Below are positions 1 to 5,591 of a DNA stretch of 5,591 nucleotides, in pieces; position 1 is the first letter of the stretch; every line of letters begins with the position of its first letter. The notes beneath the pieces are model-generated. The model had not been told where the DNA came from and searched no databases. It worked only from the letters and a program-made list of their open reading frames with translations. The stretch lies in the NCBI GenBank assembly GCA_022706165.1, contig JAKJDA010000212.1:1-5591 (forward strand), given 5' to 3'. Source of the DNA: Candidatus Hydrogenedentota bacterium. GTDB taxonomy: Bacteria > Hydrogenedentota > Hydrogenedentia > Hydrogenedentales > SLHB01. Made by a program: the position numbers and the translations under genes.

Positions 1-1823
1 CGGCCCTCGCCTGCGCGCGCCTGGGCCGCCGTGCGCTTCTGCTCACGCTCAACCTCGACGACATCGGGCGCATGTCGTGCAACCCCGCCATCGGCGGCGT
101 GGCCAAGGGCCAGCTCGTGCGCGAGATCGACGCCCTCGGCGGCGAAATGGGGCGGTGCATCGATCGGACAGGCATCCAGTTCAAAATGCTCAACCGCTCA
201 AAGGGGCCGGCGGTGCATTCGCCGCGCGCCCAGGCGGACCGCACGGCCTACCAATACGACATGAAGCGCGTGTGCGAAGCGGAGCCGTATCTGACGCTCA
301 AGCAAGGGGTCGTTGACGAACTGCTGGTCGAGGATGGCGCCGTGCGCGGCGTTCGCACCGCGACGGGCGCAACATTCGCGGCGCGCGCGGTCATCGTCTG
401 CACCGGGACGTTCCTCAACGGCATGCTGCATTTTGGCATGACCGGCGTGCCGGGCGGACGCGCCGGCGACATGGCCGCCACCGGGCTTGGCGCGTGGTAT
501 CGCGCCGCTGGATTCGACGTGGGGCGCCTCAAGACCGGCACGTGTCCGCGCTTGCATCGACGCAGCATCGATTTCAGCGCGTTGATCGAGCAGCCCGGCG
601 ACGAGGACCCGCGCCCCTTTTCGTTTTCGACGCCCATCGAGGGTTTTCATCCCAACCGCGTCGTGTGCTGGATCACGCACACGAACGAGGCGACCCACGG
701 CGTGATTCGCGCCAATCTCGATCGGTCGCCGATGTTCTCCGGGAAAATCGAAGGAACGGGCACTCGCTATTGCCCGAGCATCGAGGACAAAGTCTTTCGA
801 TTCGCCGAGCGGACTTCGCATCATCTATTTCTGGAGCCGGAAGGGCTGGACACGGCGGAAATCTACGTGAACGGTCTTTCGACAAGCCTGCCGGAAGACG
901 TGCAATACGCGATGCTGCGCACGATTCCCGGACTGGAAGCGGCGGAAATCATTCGGCCAGGCTATGCGGTCGAATATGATTTCGTAAACCCCATCCAGCT
1001 TAAGCCGACGCTCGAAACGAAACGCGTGCGCGGCTTGTTTCACGCAGGCCAGATCAACGGCACCTCGGGGTATGAAGAGGCGGCGGGGCAAGGCCTCTAC
1101 GCCGCTCTGAACGCGGTGCGCATGGTGCGCGGCGAGGAGCCTCTCGTTCTCGGGCGCCATGAAGCCTATATCGGCGTGATGGCGGATGATTTGGTGACGC
1201 GCGGCGTGCTCGAGCCCTATCGCCTGTTCACGTCGCGCGCGGAATACCGCCTGGCGCTGCGCCATGACAATGCCGACGCGCGCCTCGCGCACAAGGGCAT
1301 CGGGGGAGAATCGTTTGTCGCGCGAACGCGCGCCAAGCAACAAGCGGTCGCTGACGAGATACAACGGTTGGACGAGACAACGGTCCACCCTTCCGAAGAA
1401 GTCGATCGGCGGCTCGCCATCGACGGCGCGGGGCGGCTCGCCGGCGCCGTAAAAGCGTCGCACTTGCTCACGCGGCCCGGCCTGCGCATCCAGACTTTGT
1501 GGGAAATGGCGCCGCCCCCTGCGGCATTGTCGTTCGAGATAGCCGAGCAAGTGGAAATTCAGGTGAAATACCGCGGGTATTTTGAAAAGCAGGAGCGCGC
1601 CCTGGAGCGGTTCCGCGAAACCGAAGCGCACCCCATACCCGGGGACATCGACTATCTATCCCTCAGCGGCATTCCCATGGAAAGCAAACAGCGGTTGGCG
1701 CAAACGCGCCCCTTGACCCTGGGTCAGGCGGCGCGCATCCCCGGGGTGCGGCCCACCGATATCGCCATGCTGCACATCCACCTCGAGAAATTGACGCGCG
1801 GCGCGAAACGCGGCCTTGCGTGA
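1..1823 (+). CDS. mnmG: MnmG (GidA), tRNA uridine-34 5-carboxymethylaminomethyl modification enzyme, FAD subunit; 5' truncated
   Basis: With MnmE, this FAD-binding protein adds the (carboxymethyl)aminomethyl group to C5 of wobble uridine 34 in certain tRNAs, in the cytoplasm. The reading frame is open from the first complete codon at base 3, before the ATG at 72. The residues encoded there (ALACARLG, then [17 protein letters not shown]) match the MnmG N-terminus, so ATG 72 is internal. By alignment with E. coli MnmG from memory, about 21 residues are missing, including the GxGxxG loop. Numbering from M72, visible family motifs are MSCNPAIGG (1-9; C3 matches E. coli C47), KTGTCPR (154-160), RYCPSIEDK (232-240; C234 matches C277), [14 protein letters not shown] (324-337) and [15 protein letters not shown] (388-402). 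The C-terminal helical domain has YRGYFEKQ (500-507) and GQAARIPGV (551-559). Its length fits the usual ~620-630 residues. One oddity is Cys in place of the first proline of GTPPR. It is convergent with the protease gene. Identification is very secure. Confidence 0.97.
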   Translation, partial: ALACARLGRRALLLTLNLDDIGRMSCNPAIGGVAKGQLVREIDALGGEMGRCIDRTGIQFKMLNRSKGPAVHSPRAQADRTAYQYDMKRVCEAEPYLTLKQGVVDELLVEDGAVRGVRTATGATFAARAVIVCTGTFLNGMLHFGMTGVPGGRAGDMAATGLGAWYRAAGFDVGRLKTGTCPRLHRRSIDFSALIEQPGDEDPRPFSFSTPIEGFHPNRVVCWITHTNEATHGVIRANLDRSPMFSGKIEGTGTRYCPSIEDKVFRFAERTSHHLFLEPEGLDTAEIYVNGLSTSLPEDVQYAMLRTIPGLEAAEIIRPGYAVEYDFVNPIQLKPTLETKRVRGLFHAGQINGTSGYEEAAGQGLYAALNAVRMVRGEEPLVLGRHEAYIGVMADDLVTRGVLEPYRLFTSRAEYRLALRHDNADARLAHKGIGGESFVARTRAKQQAVADEIQRLDETTVHPSEEVDRRLAIDGAGRLAGAVKASHLLTRPGLRIQTLWEMAPPPAALSFEIAEQVEIQVKYRGYFEKQERALERFRETEAHPIPGDIDYLSLSGIPMESKQRLAQTRPLTLGQAARIPGVRPTDIAMLHIHLEKLTRGAKRGLA

Positions 1824-1838
1824 CGCGCGATCAGGCGG
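1824..1838. other. 15-base convergent junction between mnmG and the protease gene
   Basis: The TGA of mnmG (1821-1823) and the minus-strand TAG of the protease (1839-1841) are separated by 15 bases. No stem followed by a T-run is visible here in either direction. A weak stem (GGCGCG-AAA-CGCgGCC, about 1800-1815) lies inside the mnmG end and lacks a U-tract. Termination may be Rho-dependent or lie inside the opposing gene, which would give overlapping 3' ends. Confidence 0.6.
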
Positions 1839-4800
1839 CTATCGATACAGTCCTAACGCGCTGTTAATGACCATTTGCACATCCAGCGCATCGGTCACGC
1901 CGTCCTTGTTCACGTCCGCCGCATACCGCTTGAGATCGGACAAGCGCAAGGCCCCGTGGATGGCCATCTGCACGTCCACCGCGTCCACCGCTCCGTCCTT
2001 GTTAAAATCGCCGATCTTGACCGCTCCGATCGTCCGGATCGGCGATTGCACGGGCGAACCCGCCAAGTTGTTCGCGGAACGCAGCACGACCACGAAATAC
2101 CACTTGTCGCCGACTCGCGTCGCGGAAGCCGGCAGGGTGCGGCGATCTTGAAAGGCCGGGGCCCAGGCGTTGTTCCGGAACCAGTAGATCGATGGCTCGC
2201 CCGTGGCGATCGAATCCAAATCGATGGAGGAAAAATCGCCTTCCAGCATGTCGTCGTCTGTCGGATCTTCCGGGAACAAGGTTAAATTGTTCGCGACGGG
2301 CAGTCGATGCTTGTCGGCGACCACCAACTTCACGTACTGGCTGGCGCTCTCCGGCCCCAAGGAGGCCATCACGAACACCGACAAACTTCCGGAATCGTTG
2401 AAGCCGGGGGTCCAATCAAACGTGGCCGAGCCGTCGCCGTTTTGCCGGTACACGGCATTCATGGGAAGCCCGCTCATGGTGATAACCGGCCTGCCCACCG
2501 GCGCGGAAGCGCGGGCCGTGAAGGTGATGCGCTGTTGTTCCTCGCTGTATTGCACCGGAATCGGATCGAGCGTGACCACCGAAGGCGCGGGAAGCTCGCT
2601 TAGATCGCTCATGAGCGTTTTGCCGGCGATGACCGGGTCTTGCGGCACGCCGCGTCCGTCGGATATCCCGGCCACGGCATTGCGCGCGTTGACATCGGCA
2701 TAGGTGAAGCGGATATGGCCGCTGAAGAAAATTTCCGCCTGGAACGTGTTGGCCGCCAGGCGACCGTATTCTCGGATGTTCTCCCAGGTGACGACAAGCT
2801 TATCGGGGAGGACCTTATACCAAACCTGGCCGCCCGCTTCGGGCGAAAGATCGGCGAACAAGGGGGAAATGCGCGGTATCGAGTAGTGGTTCAAATACGT
2901 CGGCGTGAAATTGGCCGCACTGTACTCGTTGAGGCCAAATTGCTGGAAGAGCACGGTGGGCATGATGTAGCCGTTTGCCGCGATGATCCAACTCGCATAC
3001 TCGTTGCCCATGAACGGAATCGCTATGGGCAGCGTGGGAATTTGGACGAATCCGTCTTCGGAGGGGTTGACGAGAATCGCGTTGCCGCGCGTGACCGGAA
3101 GGTCGCTGCTGGGATAGTCGATGGAACTGCCCGCGTAATTCGAGTAGTTGACGTAGTCCTCGGGTCTTTTGGAGGCCGCCGCGAGGCGCGGATCGCCTAT
3201 GGGCGCAAAGGTGATTTGCTTTTGCGCGAGATCGACGGGCGCAAAGAACGAGAAGGCTTCGCTCAGGTGATCGGGGGTATGCGTTCCCGCCACCACATGG
3301 TTCAGGGCTCGCTGGCTGTATCCGCGGCGCTCGTTTCCAAAGAAGGCGAACACGCTGTAGTAGTATTCGCTTCCGGCCACCGTCAAATTGTCGACAAAGC
3401 GTTGTCCTGCTCCTGTGTAGACCACTTGGCCGGACGGATCGTACGGCGAATAGACAAACTCGTTCATCTTGCGGACCACCGCCGTATAGGCGTAGCCGGA
3501 TTCGGCGGAGGGATTGGTCCAGGTCACGGTCACTGCATTGGAGCCTGCGCGGGGGGTGACGCGGCACGAAGGCAGCTTTTCCGCAAAACTCATGTTGTTG
3601 TACGAGTTTTTCAGTATCTGGACGGCGTAACACGCCTGGTAGACATTGAACACGTCCTCGTCGGTGATGATCGCCGGATTCTGGTCCGTGGCCGCCTGAA
3701 CCAGCGAGAATCCCAAATCATAGTATTGCGACGACGGGACGAGATACTTGACCTGGGTCGCGTAGAAAATGCGCGCCGCCTTGAGCAGCCCGATGCCGCT
3801 CACGAAATGGTTGTTGAACTCTTGTCCGTCGCTCAGCAGGAAGAAGGCCTTGCTGCCGACGGAACAGTTATGATGCACGCCCCCTCTGTCCTGCCACCCG
3901 TCGTACCACCCCGGCCCGAGATAACGATCGGGCATGGGGTAATCCCGCACCATGAAACTCCAGTCATACATCCGGTTGATGATCTTCGTGGGATCCGCAA
4001 GGTCGCGCGTGTATCCTTCGTACGGAATGTCCTCGCCCATCACCCACTTCACGCTCGGCGCATCGTTGCCTTTGCCGTTCACCTGGTCCACCGCTTCGCC
4101 GAAGACGTCCGACATCATTTCACTCAGAGCGCCCGATTCCTGCGAATAGATGAGTTGCGACGAATAGGCCGTGACGGCGTGGGTCAACTCATGCGCTGCG
4201 ACATCGTCCGTCACGAAGCTTCTTCCAAAATACATGCGATTGGTGTAGTCGTTTTCCCTCGCCCCCTTGTCCAGGTCGACGTCGGCGTCCCCCGCGAAAA
4301 ACGCGTTCCGCATGGGACATCCATAGGAATAACTGCAAAACCGGACCGTCGCGCCCAAGGGAACGCCTTTGTTATCAAAACTGTCTCGGCCGTAATTGTT
4401 GTAGTAAAAGTCGTAGGTGTCGCCCAAATAATCGTAGGCGTTATTCACGTCCGTCACCGACGAGGCCAGATCGCCTTCGAATCGCGCCCGGTATCCGGGG
4501 GGAAACACGGTCAGGGAATCCCTGCCGTCGTAGATTTTGCGCATTTTGGCCTGGGCCACCAGCGAATAGCGCAACAGCACTTCGGCGGTGTGGGCGTCGG
4601 CCAACACCTGTTCGTGGATCAGGCTGGATGGCGCCCCTTTCACGCGGAAACGCCACACCAGCCGCGGCTTTCCCTGTTTGGCCAGCATCCCCGGATCATA
4701 CACGGCCAGGTCGGCGGAGGAGGCCGTCATCGCCTGATCCGGATAGTCGCGCTGCACGGCGGAGACGCCCATGGTTTTCGCCTTGGCCGAACTGGCGCGG

Positions 4801-5315
4801 GGCGTCAGCGATACGATGCCTTTGTCGAAGACTTCCGTATCGCGCAACGCGCCGGTGGTCACGGACTTGACGGCGCCGTCCTCGTTGAGGTTCACGTTGA
4901 TGCGCGCGCCGAAAACGGGAAGTCCCGCATAATATTGATCAAACTTGACGTTGGCGCCTTCGGCGTCGCGCTGAACTTTCGACGGCACGATCCGCAGCTT
5001 GGGACTCGCCATGCCGAATGCCGTGGCGTGTTCGGTCATGAATTCCAGAGCAAGGTCTTCCGGGGACAACGGAAACGCCGATTTCGCCGCAGGCTGCGCT
5101 TCCCCCCCGACGCCGAAAACCGCGCTGCGGGGAGCGCCGAGATTCACCAAATTCCCGTTCTCATCCTGCATCGCCAAAGGGGGCAGCGTGGCCGCGGCGC
5201 CCTTGAGCGATTTGAACACTTCTTTCACGTCCTCGCGCGAAAGATCGGCTGCGATCGCCGTAAGCGGAAAACCCAGAATTGCCGCGAATGCCGCCAGTTT
5301 CCACGAGAAACGCAT
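1839..5315 (-). CDS. Secreted M4 (thermolysin family) zinc metalloprotease with C-terminal dockerin type I domain
   Basis: Predicted extracellular endopeptidase of 1158 residues. The ATG at 5315 is chosen because an AGGAG ribosome site lies 7 bases upstream and a signal peptide follows (MRFSWK, hydrophobic 7-20, likely cleavage after AIA at 22). The frame stays open upstream to an ATG at 5480, but that start would bury the signal. Residues 24-252 are an FTP/PepSY-like propeptide (QYYAGLPVFGARI, 127-139). Residues 253-570 are the M4 domain: NAFF 337-340, HELTH 375-379 (zinc H375 and H379, catalytic E376), third ligand E399 in SGALSE, D403, Y390, and H481 in GGVHHN matching thermolysin H231. 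Then come an Fn3-like domain (583-678), a nidogen-like beta module (685-905) with VVTWENI and NTFQAEIFF, an Ig/cadherin-like domain (910-1000) with FDWTPGF, a beta domain (1003-1096), and two dockerin calcium loops (1103-1114, 1134-1145). The family and the zymogen-secretion model are secure. Substrate and the boundaries of the middle domains are inference. Confidence 0.95.
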   Translation of the reverse strand: MRFSWKLAAFAAILGFPLTAIAADLSREDVKEVFKSLKGAAATLPPLAMQDENGNLVNLGAPRSAVFGVGGEAQPAAKSAFPLSPEDLALEFMTEHATAFGMASPKLRIVPSKVQRDAEGANVKFDQYYAGLPVFGARINVNLNEDGAVKSVTTGALRDTEVFDKGIVSLTPRASSAKAKTMGVSAVQRDYPDQAMTASSADLAVYDPGMLAKQGKPRLVWRFRVKGAPSSLIHEQVLADAHTAEVLLRYSLVAQAKMRKIYDGRDSLTVFPPGYRARFEGDLASSVTDVNNAYDYLGDTYDFYYNNYGRDSFDNKGVPLGATVRFCSYSYGCPMRNAFFAGDADVDLDKGARENDYTNRMYFGRSFVTDDVAAHELTHAVTAYSSQLIYSQESGALSEMMSDVFGEAVDQVNGKGNDAPSVKWVMGEDIPYEGYTRDLADPTKIINRMYDWSFMVRDYPMPDRYLGPGWYDGWQDRGGVHHNCSVGSKAFFLLSDGQEFNNHFVSGIGLLKAARIFYATQVKYLVPSSQYYDLGFSLVQAATDQNPAIITDEDVFNVYQACYAVQILKNSYNNMSFAEKLPSCRVTPRAGSNAVTVTWTNPSAESGYAYTAVVRKMNEFVYSPYDPSGQVVYTGAGQRFVDNLTVAGSEYYYSVFAFFGNERRGYSQRALNHVVAGTHTPDHLSEAFSFFAPVDLAQKQITFAPIGDPRLAAASKRPEDYVNYSNYAGSSIDYPSSDLPVTRGNAILVNPSEDGFVQIPTLPIAIPFMGNEYASWIIAANGYIMPTVLFQQFGLNEYSAANFTPTYLNHYSIPRISPLFADLSPEAGGQVWYKVLPDKLVVTWENIREYGRLAANTFQAEIFFSGHIRFTYADVNARNAVAGISDGRGVPQDPVIAGKTLMSDLSELPAPSVVTLDPIPVQYSEEQQRITFTARASAPVGRPVITMSGLPMNAVYRQNGDGSATFDWTPGFNDSGSLSVFVMASLGPESASQYVKLVVADKHRLPVANNLTLFPEDPTDDDMLEGDFSSIDLDSIATGEPSIYWFRNNAWAPAFQDRRTLPASATRVGDKWYFVVVLRSANNLAGSPVQSPIRTIGAVKIGDFNKDGAVDAVDVQMAIHGALRLSDLKRYAADVNKDGVTDALDVQMVINSALGLYR
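1845..2012 (-). repeat. Duplicated dockerin type I calcium-loop repeat inside the protease gene
   Basis: Two copies of an F-hand calcium loop plus helix, offset by 31 codons (93 bases), end the protease. Copy one begins GDFNKDGAVDAVDVQM (residues 1102-1117) and copy two ADVNKDGVTDALDVQM (1133-1148). In both, loop positions 1, 3, 5, 9 and 12 are D, N, D, D, D, the dockerin type I pattern. The duplication is visible in the DNA: the 11-mer ccgtccttgtt occurs at 1900-1910 and 1993-2003 within longer similar stretches. Dockerins bind cohesin domains. No cohesin is encoded in this window, so the partner is unknown. Confidence 0.93.
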
Positions 5316-5321
5316 GGTAGA

Positions 5322-5327
5322 TCTCCT
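5322..5327 (-). promoter_or_regulatory. Ribosome binding site of the protease gene
   Basis: On the minus strand the sequence reads AGGAGA, with 7 bases between AGGAG and the ATG at 5315. This good Shine-Dalgarno match decides the start, because it lies directly before the methionine that opens the signal peptide. A second purine-rich GGAGG lies a few bases further upstream, too far from the ATG to be the main site. Confidence 0.85.
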
Positions 5328-5333
5328 GCCTCC

Positions 5334-5356
5334 GGCACGCGCTGCGGCGCCGTGCC
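5334..5356 (-). promoter_or_regulatory. GC-rich hairpin in the protease 5' leader
   Basis: GGCACG at 5334-5339 is the exact reverse complement of CGTGCC at 5351-5356. Inside it, GCGC at 5339-5342 and GCGC at 5347-5350 can extend the stem to about 9 pairs with one bulged base and a four-base loop. In the transcript this sits 6 bases upstream of the AGGAGA ribosome site. It could protect the 5' end or affect translation initiation; the role is inference. No T-run follows, so it is not an intrinsic terminator. Confidence 0.5.
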
Positions 5357-5495
5357 CGTCGTTTGTCCGCGTATCACGCCTCGCGCCCCAAAAAACAGCT
5401 CTTCCCGGGCTCATCCCCGTCATCCGAAATGGGCCGGACTTCCGCCCACTCCACGACGGACAAGGCGCACAAAGGGACACATTTCCACCTCTTCT

Positions 5496-5525
5496 GTTCT
5501 ACACTAGCCTCTTCCGACAAGTCAA
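5496..5525 (-). promoter_or_regulatory. Candidate sigma70-type promoter for the protease gene
   Basis: Minus-strand TTGACT (5520-5525) matches the -35 consensus at 5 of 6 positions. After an 18-base spacer, TAGAAC (5496-5501) matches the -10 consensus at 4 of 6. Transcription would start near 5489, giving a leader of roughly 175 bases before the ATG. The -35 box overlaps the palindrome at 5523-5538. The prediction is by eye from E. coli-type consensus, and this organism's sigma factor preference is unknown. Confidence 0.45.
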
Positions 5526-5538
5526 GGGTTTTCCCTTG
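5523..5538. repeat. Perfect 6-bp inverted repeat overlapping the candidate -35 box
   Basis: CAAGGG, four T residues, then CCCTTG on the plus strand form a perfect inverted repeat with a 4-base centre. It overlaps three bases of the predicted -35 hexamer. That position would suit a repressor or activator operator, but no regulator is encoded nearby and short inverted repeats occur by chance, so the operator role is only a suggestion. Confidence 0.35.
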
Positions 5539-5574
5539 GCCATCATATTGAAAAATCAAGCCGTACTGTCCTTT

Positions 5575-5591
5575 GCGGCGAGGGAGGCCGC
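5575..5591. repeat. Short inverted repeat at the right window edge
   Basis: GCGGC at 5575-5579 and GCCGC at 5587-5591 are exact reverse complements around a 7-base centre (gagggag). The window ends here, so the stem may extend further. It could be part of a terminator or operator of an unseen neighbour. The purine-rich centre also resembles a ribosome site for a rightward gene beginning just outside the window. Neither reading can be decided from what is visible. Confidence 0.25.

Noticed and set aside
198..1631. Open frames of 129 to 268 codons on the minus strand opposite mnmG
   Set aside because: They are GC-driven shadows of a certain gene and have no recognisable protein features.
72..1823. 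mnmG starting at ATG 72
   Set aside because: The in-frame sequence upstream of 72 encodes recognisable MnmG residues, so this methionine is internal (equivalent to E. coli M45) and the gene is cut by the window edge.
5380..5425. A possible leader terminator or attenuator: a weak CGGG/CCCG stem followed by a run of six T on the minus strand (5390-5395)
   Set aside because: The stem is only about four pairs and lies roughly nine bases from the T-run, so it does not fit an intrinsic terminator.
5316..5480. A longer protease start at the ATG at 5480, adding 55 residues
   Set aside because: The extension would place the signal peptide internally, has no family resemblance, and runs through the leader hairpin. 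The ATG at 5315 has its own AGGAG site.
2640..5507. A 955-codon open frame on the plus strand antisense to the protease
   Set aside because: Its codons are exact reverse complements of the protease codons. It stays open only because the real gene avoids TTA, CTA and TCA codons, as expected at high GC. The protein is rich in His, Arg and Val, with no domain or signal that I recognise, whereas the opposite strand encodes a complete M4 protease.
5374..5559. A 61-codon minus-strand frame upstream of the protease
   Set aside because: It overlaps the predicted promoter and leader, has no convincing ribosome site, and no recognisable features.

Overview
The window looks like a chromosomal fragment of a high-GC bacterium. 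It carries two protein-coding genes that converge tail to tail. Lineage is an inference only: a dockerin-tagged, many-domain secreted M4 protease next to an ordinary mnmG fits uncultivated groups such as Hydrogenedentota or Planctomycetota, or a myxobacteria-like lineage. Nothing in the window fixes the taxonomy. I see no tRNA, rRNA, CRISPR array, insertion sequence or phage signature.

Bases 1-1823 (+ strand) hold mnmG (gidA), which makes the FAD-binding subunit of the MnmE-MnmG tRNA wobble-uridine modification enzyme. The gene is cut by the left edge and lacks about 21 N-terminal residues, including the glycine-rich nucleotide-binding loop. The rest is full length, and both cysteines matching E. 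coli C47 and C277 are present.

After only 15 bases, bases 1839-5315 (- strand) hold one 1158-residue secreted metalloprotease. In order it has a signal peptide, a fungalysin/thermolysin-type propeptide, an M4 (thermolysin family) catalytic domain with HELTH and the downstream glutamate ligand, and a fibronectin III-like domain. These are followed by a nidogen-like beta module, an Ig/cadherin-like domain, a second beta domain, and a C-terminal dockerin type I pair of calcium loops. It is probably exported as an inactive zymogen, and the dockerin may tether it to a cohesin partner.

Bases 5316-5591 are the upstream region of the protease. They contain a good ribosome binding site, a GC-rich hairpin just upstream of it, and a plausible sigma70-type promoter about 180 bases upstream whose -35 box overlaps a perfect palindrome. 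No gene can be supported there.

The two genes show no functional link: one is tRNA-modification housekeeping and the other is extracellular proteolysis. I found no clearly new multi-gene system. The most notable item is the domain architecture of the dockerin-bearing protease.
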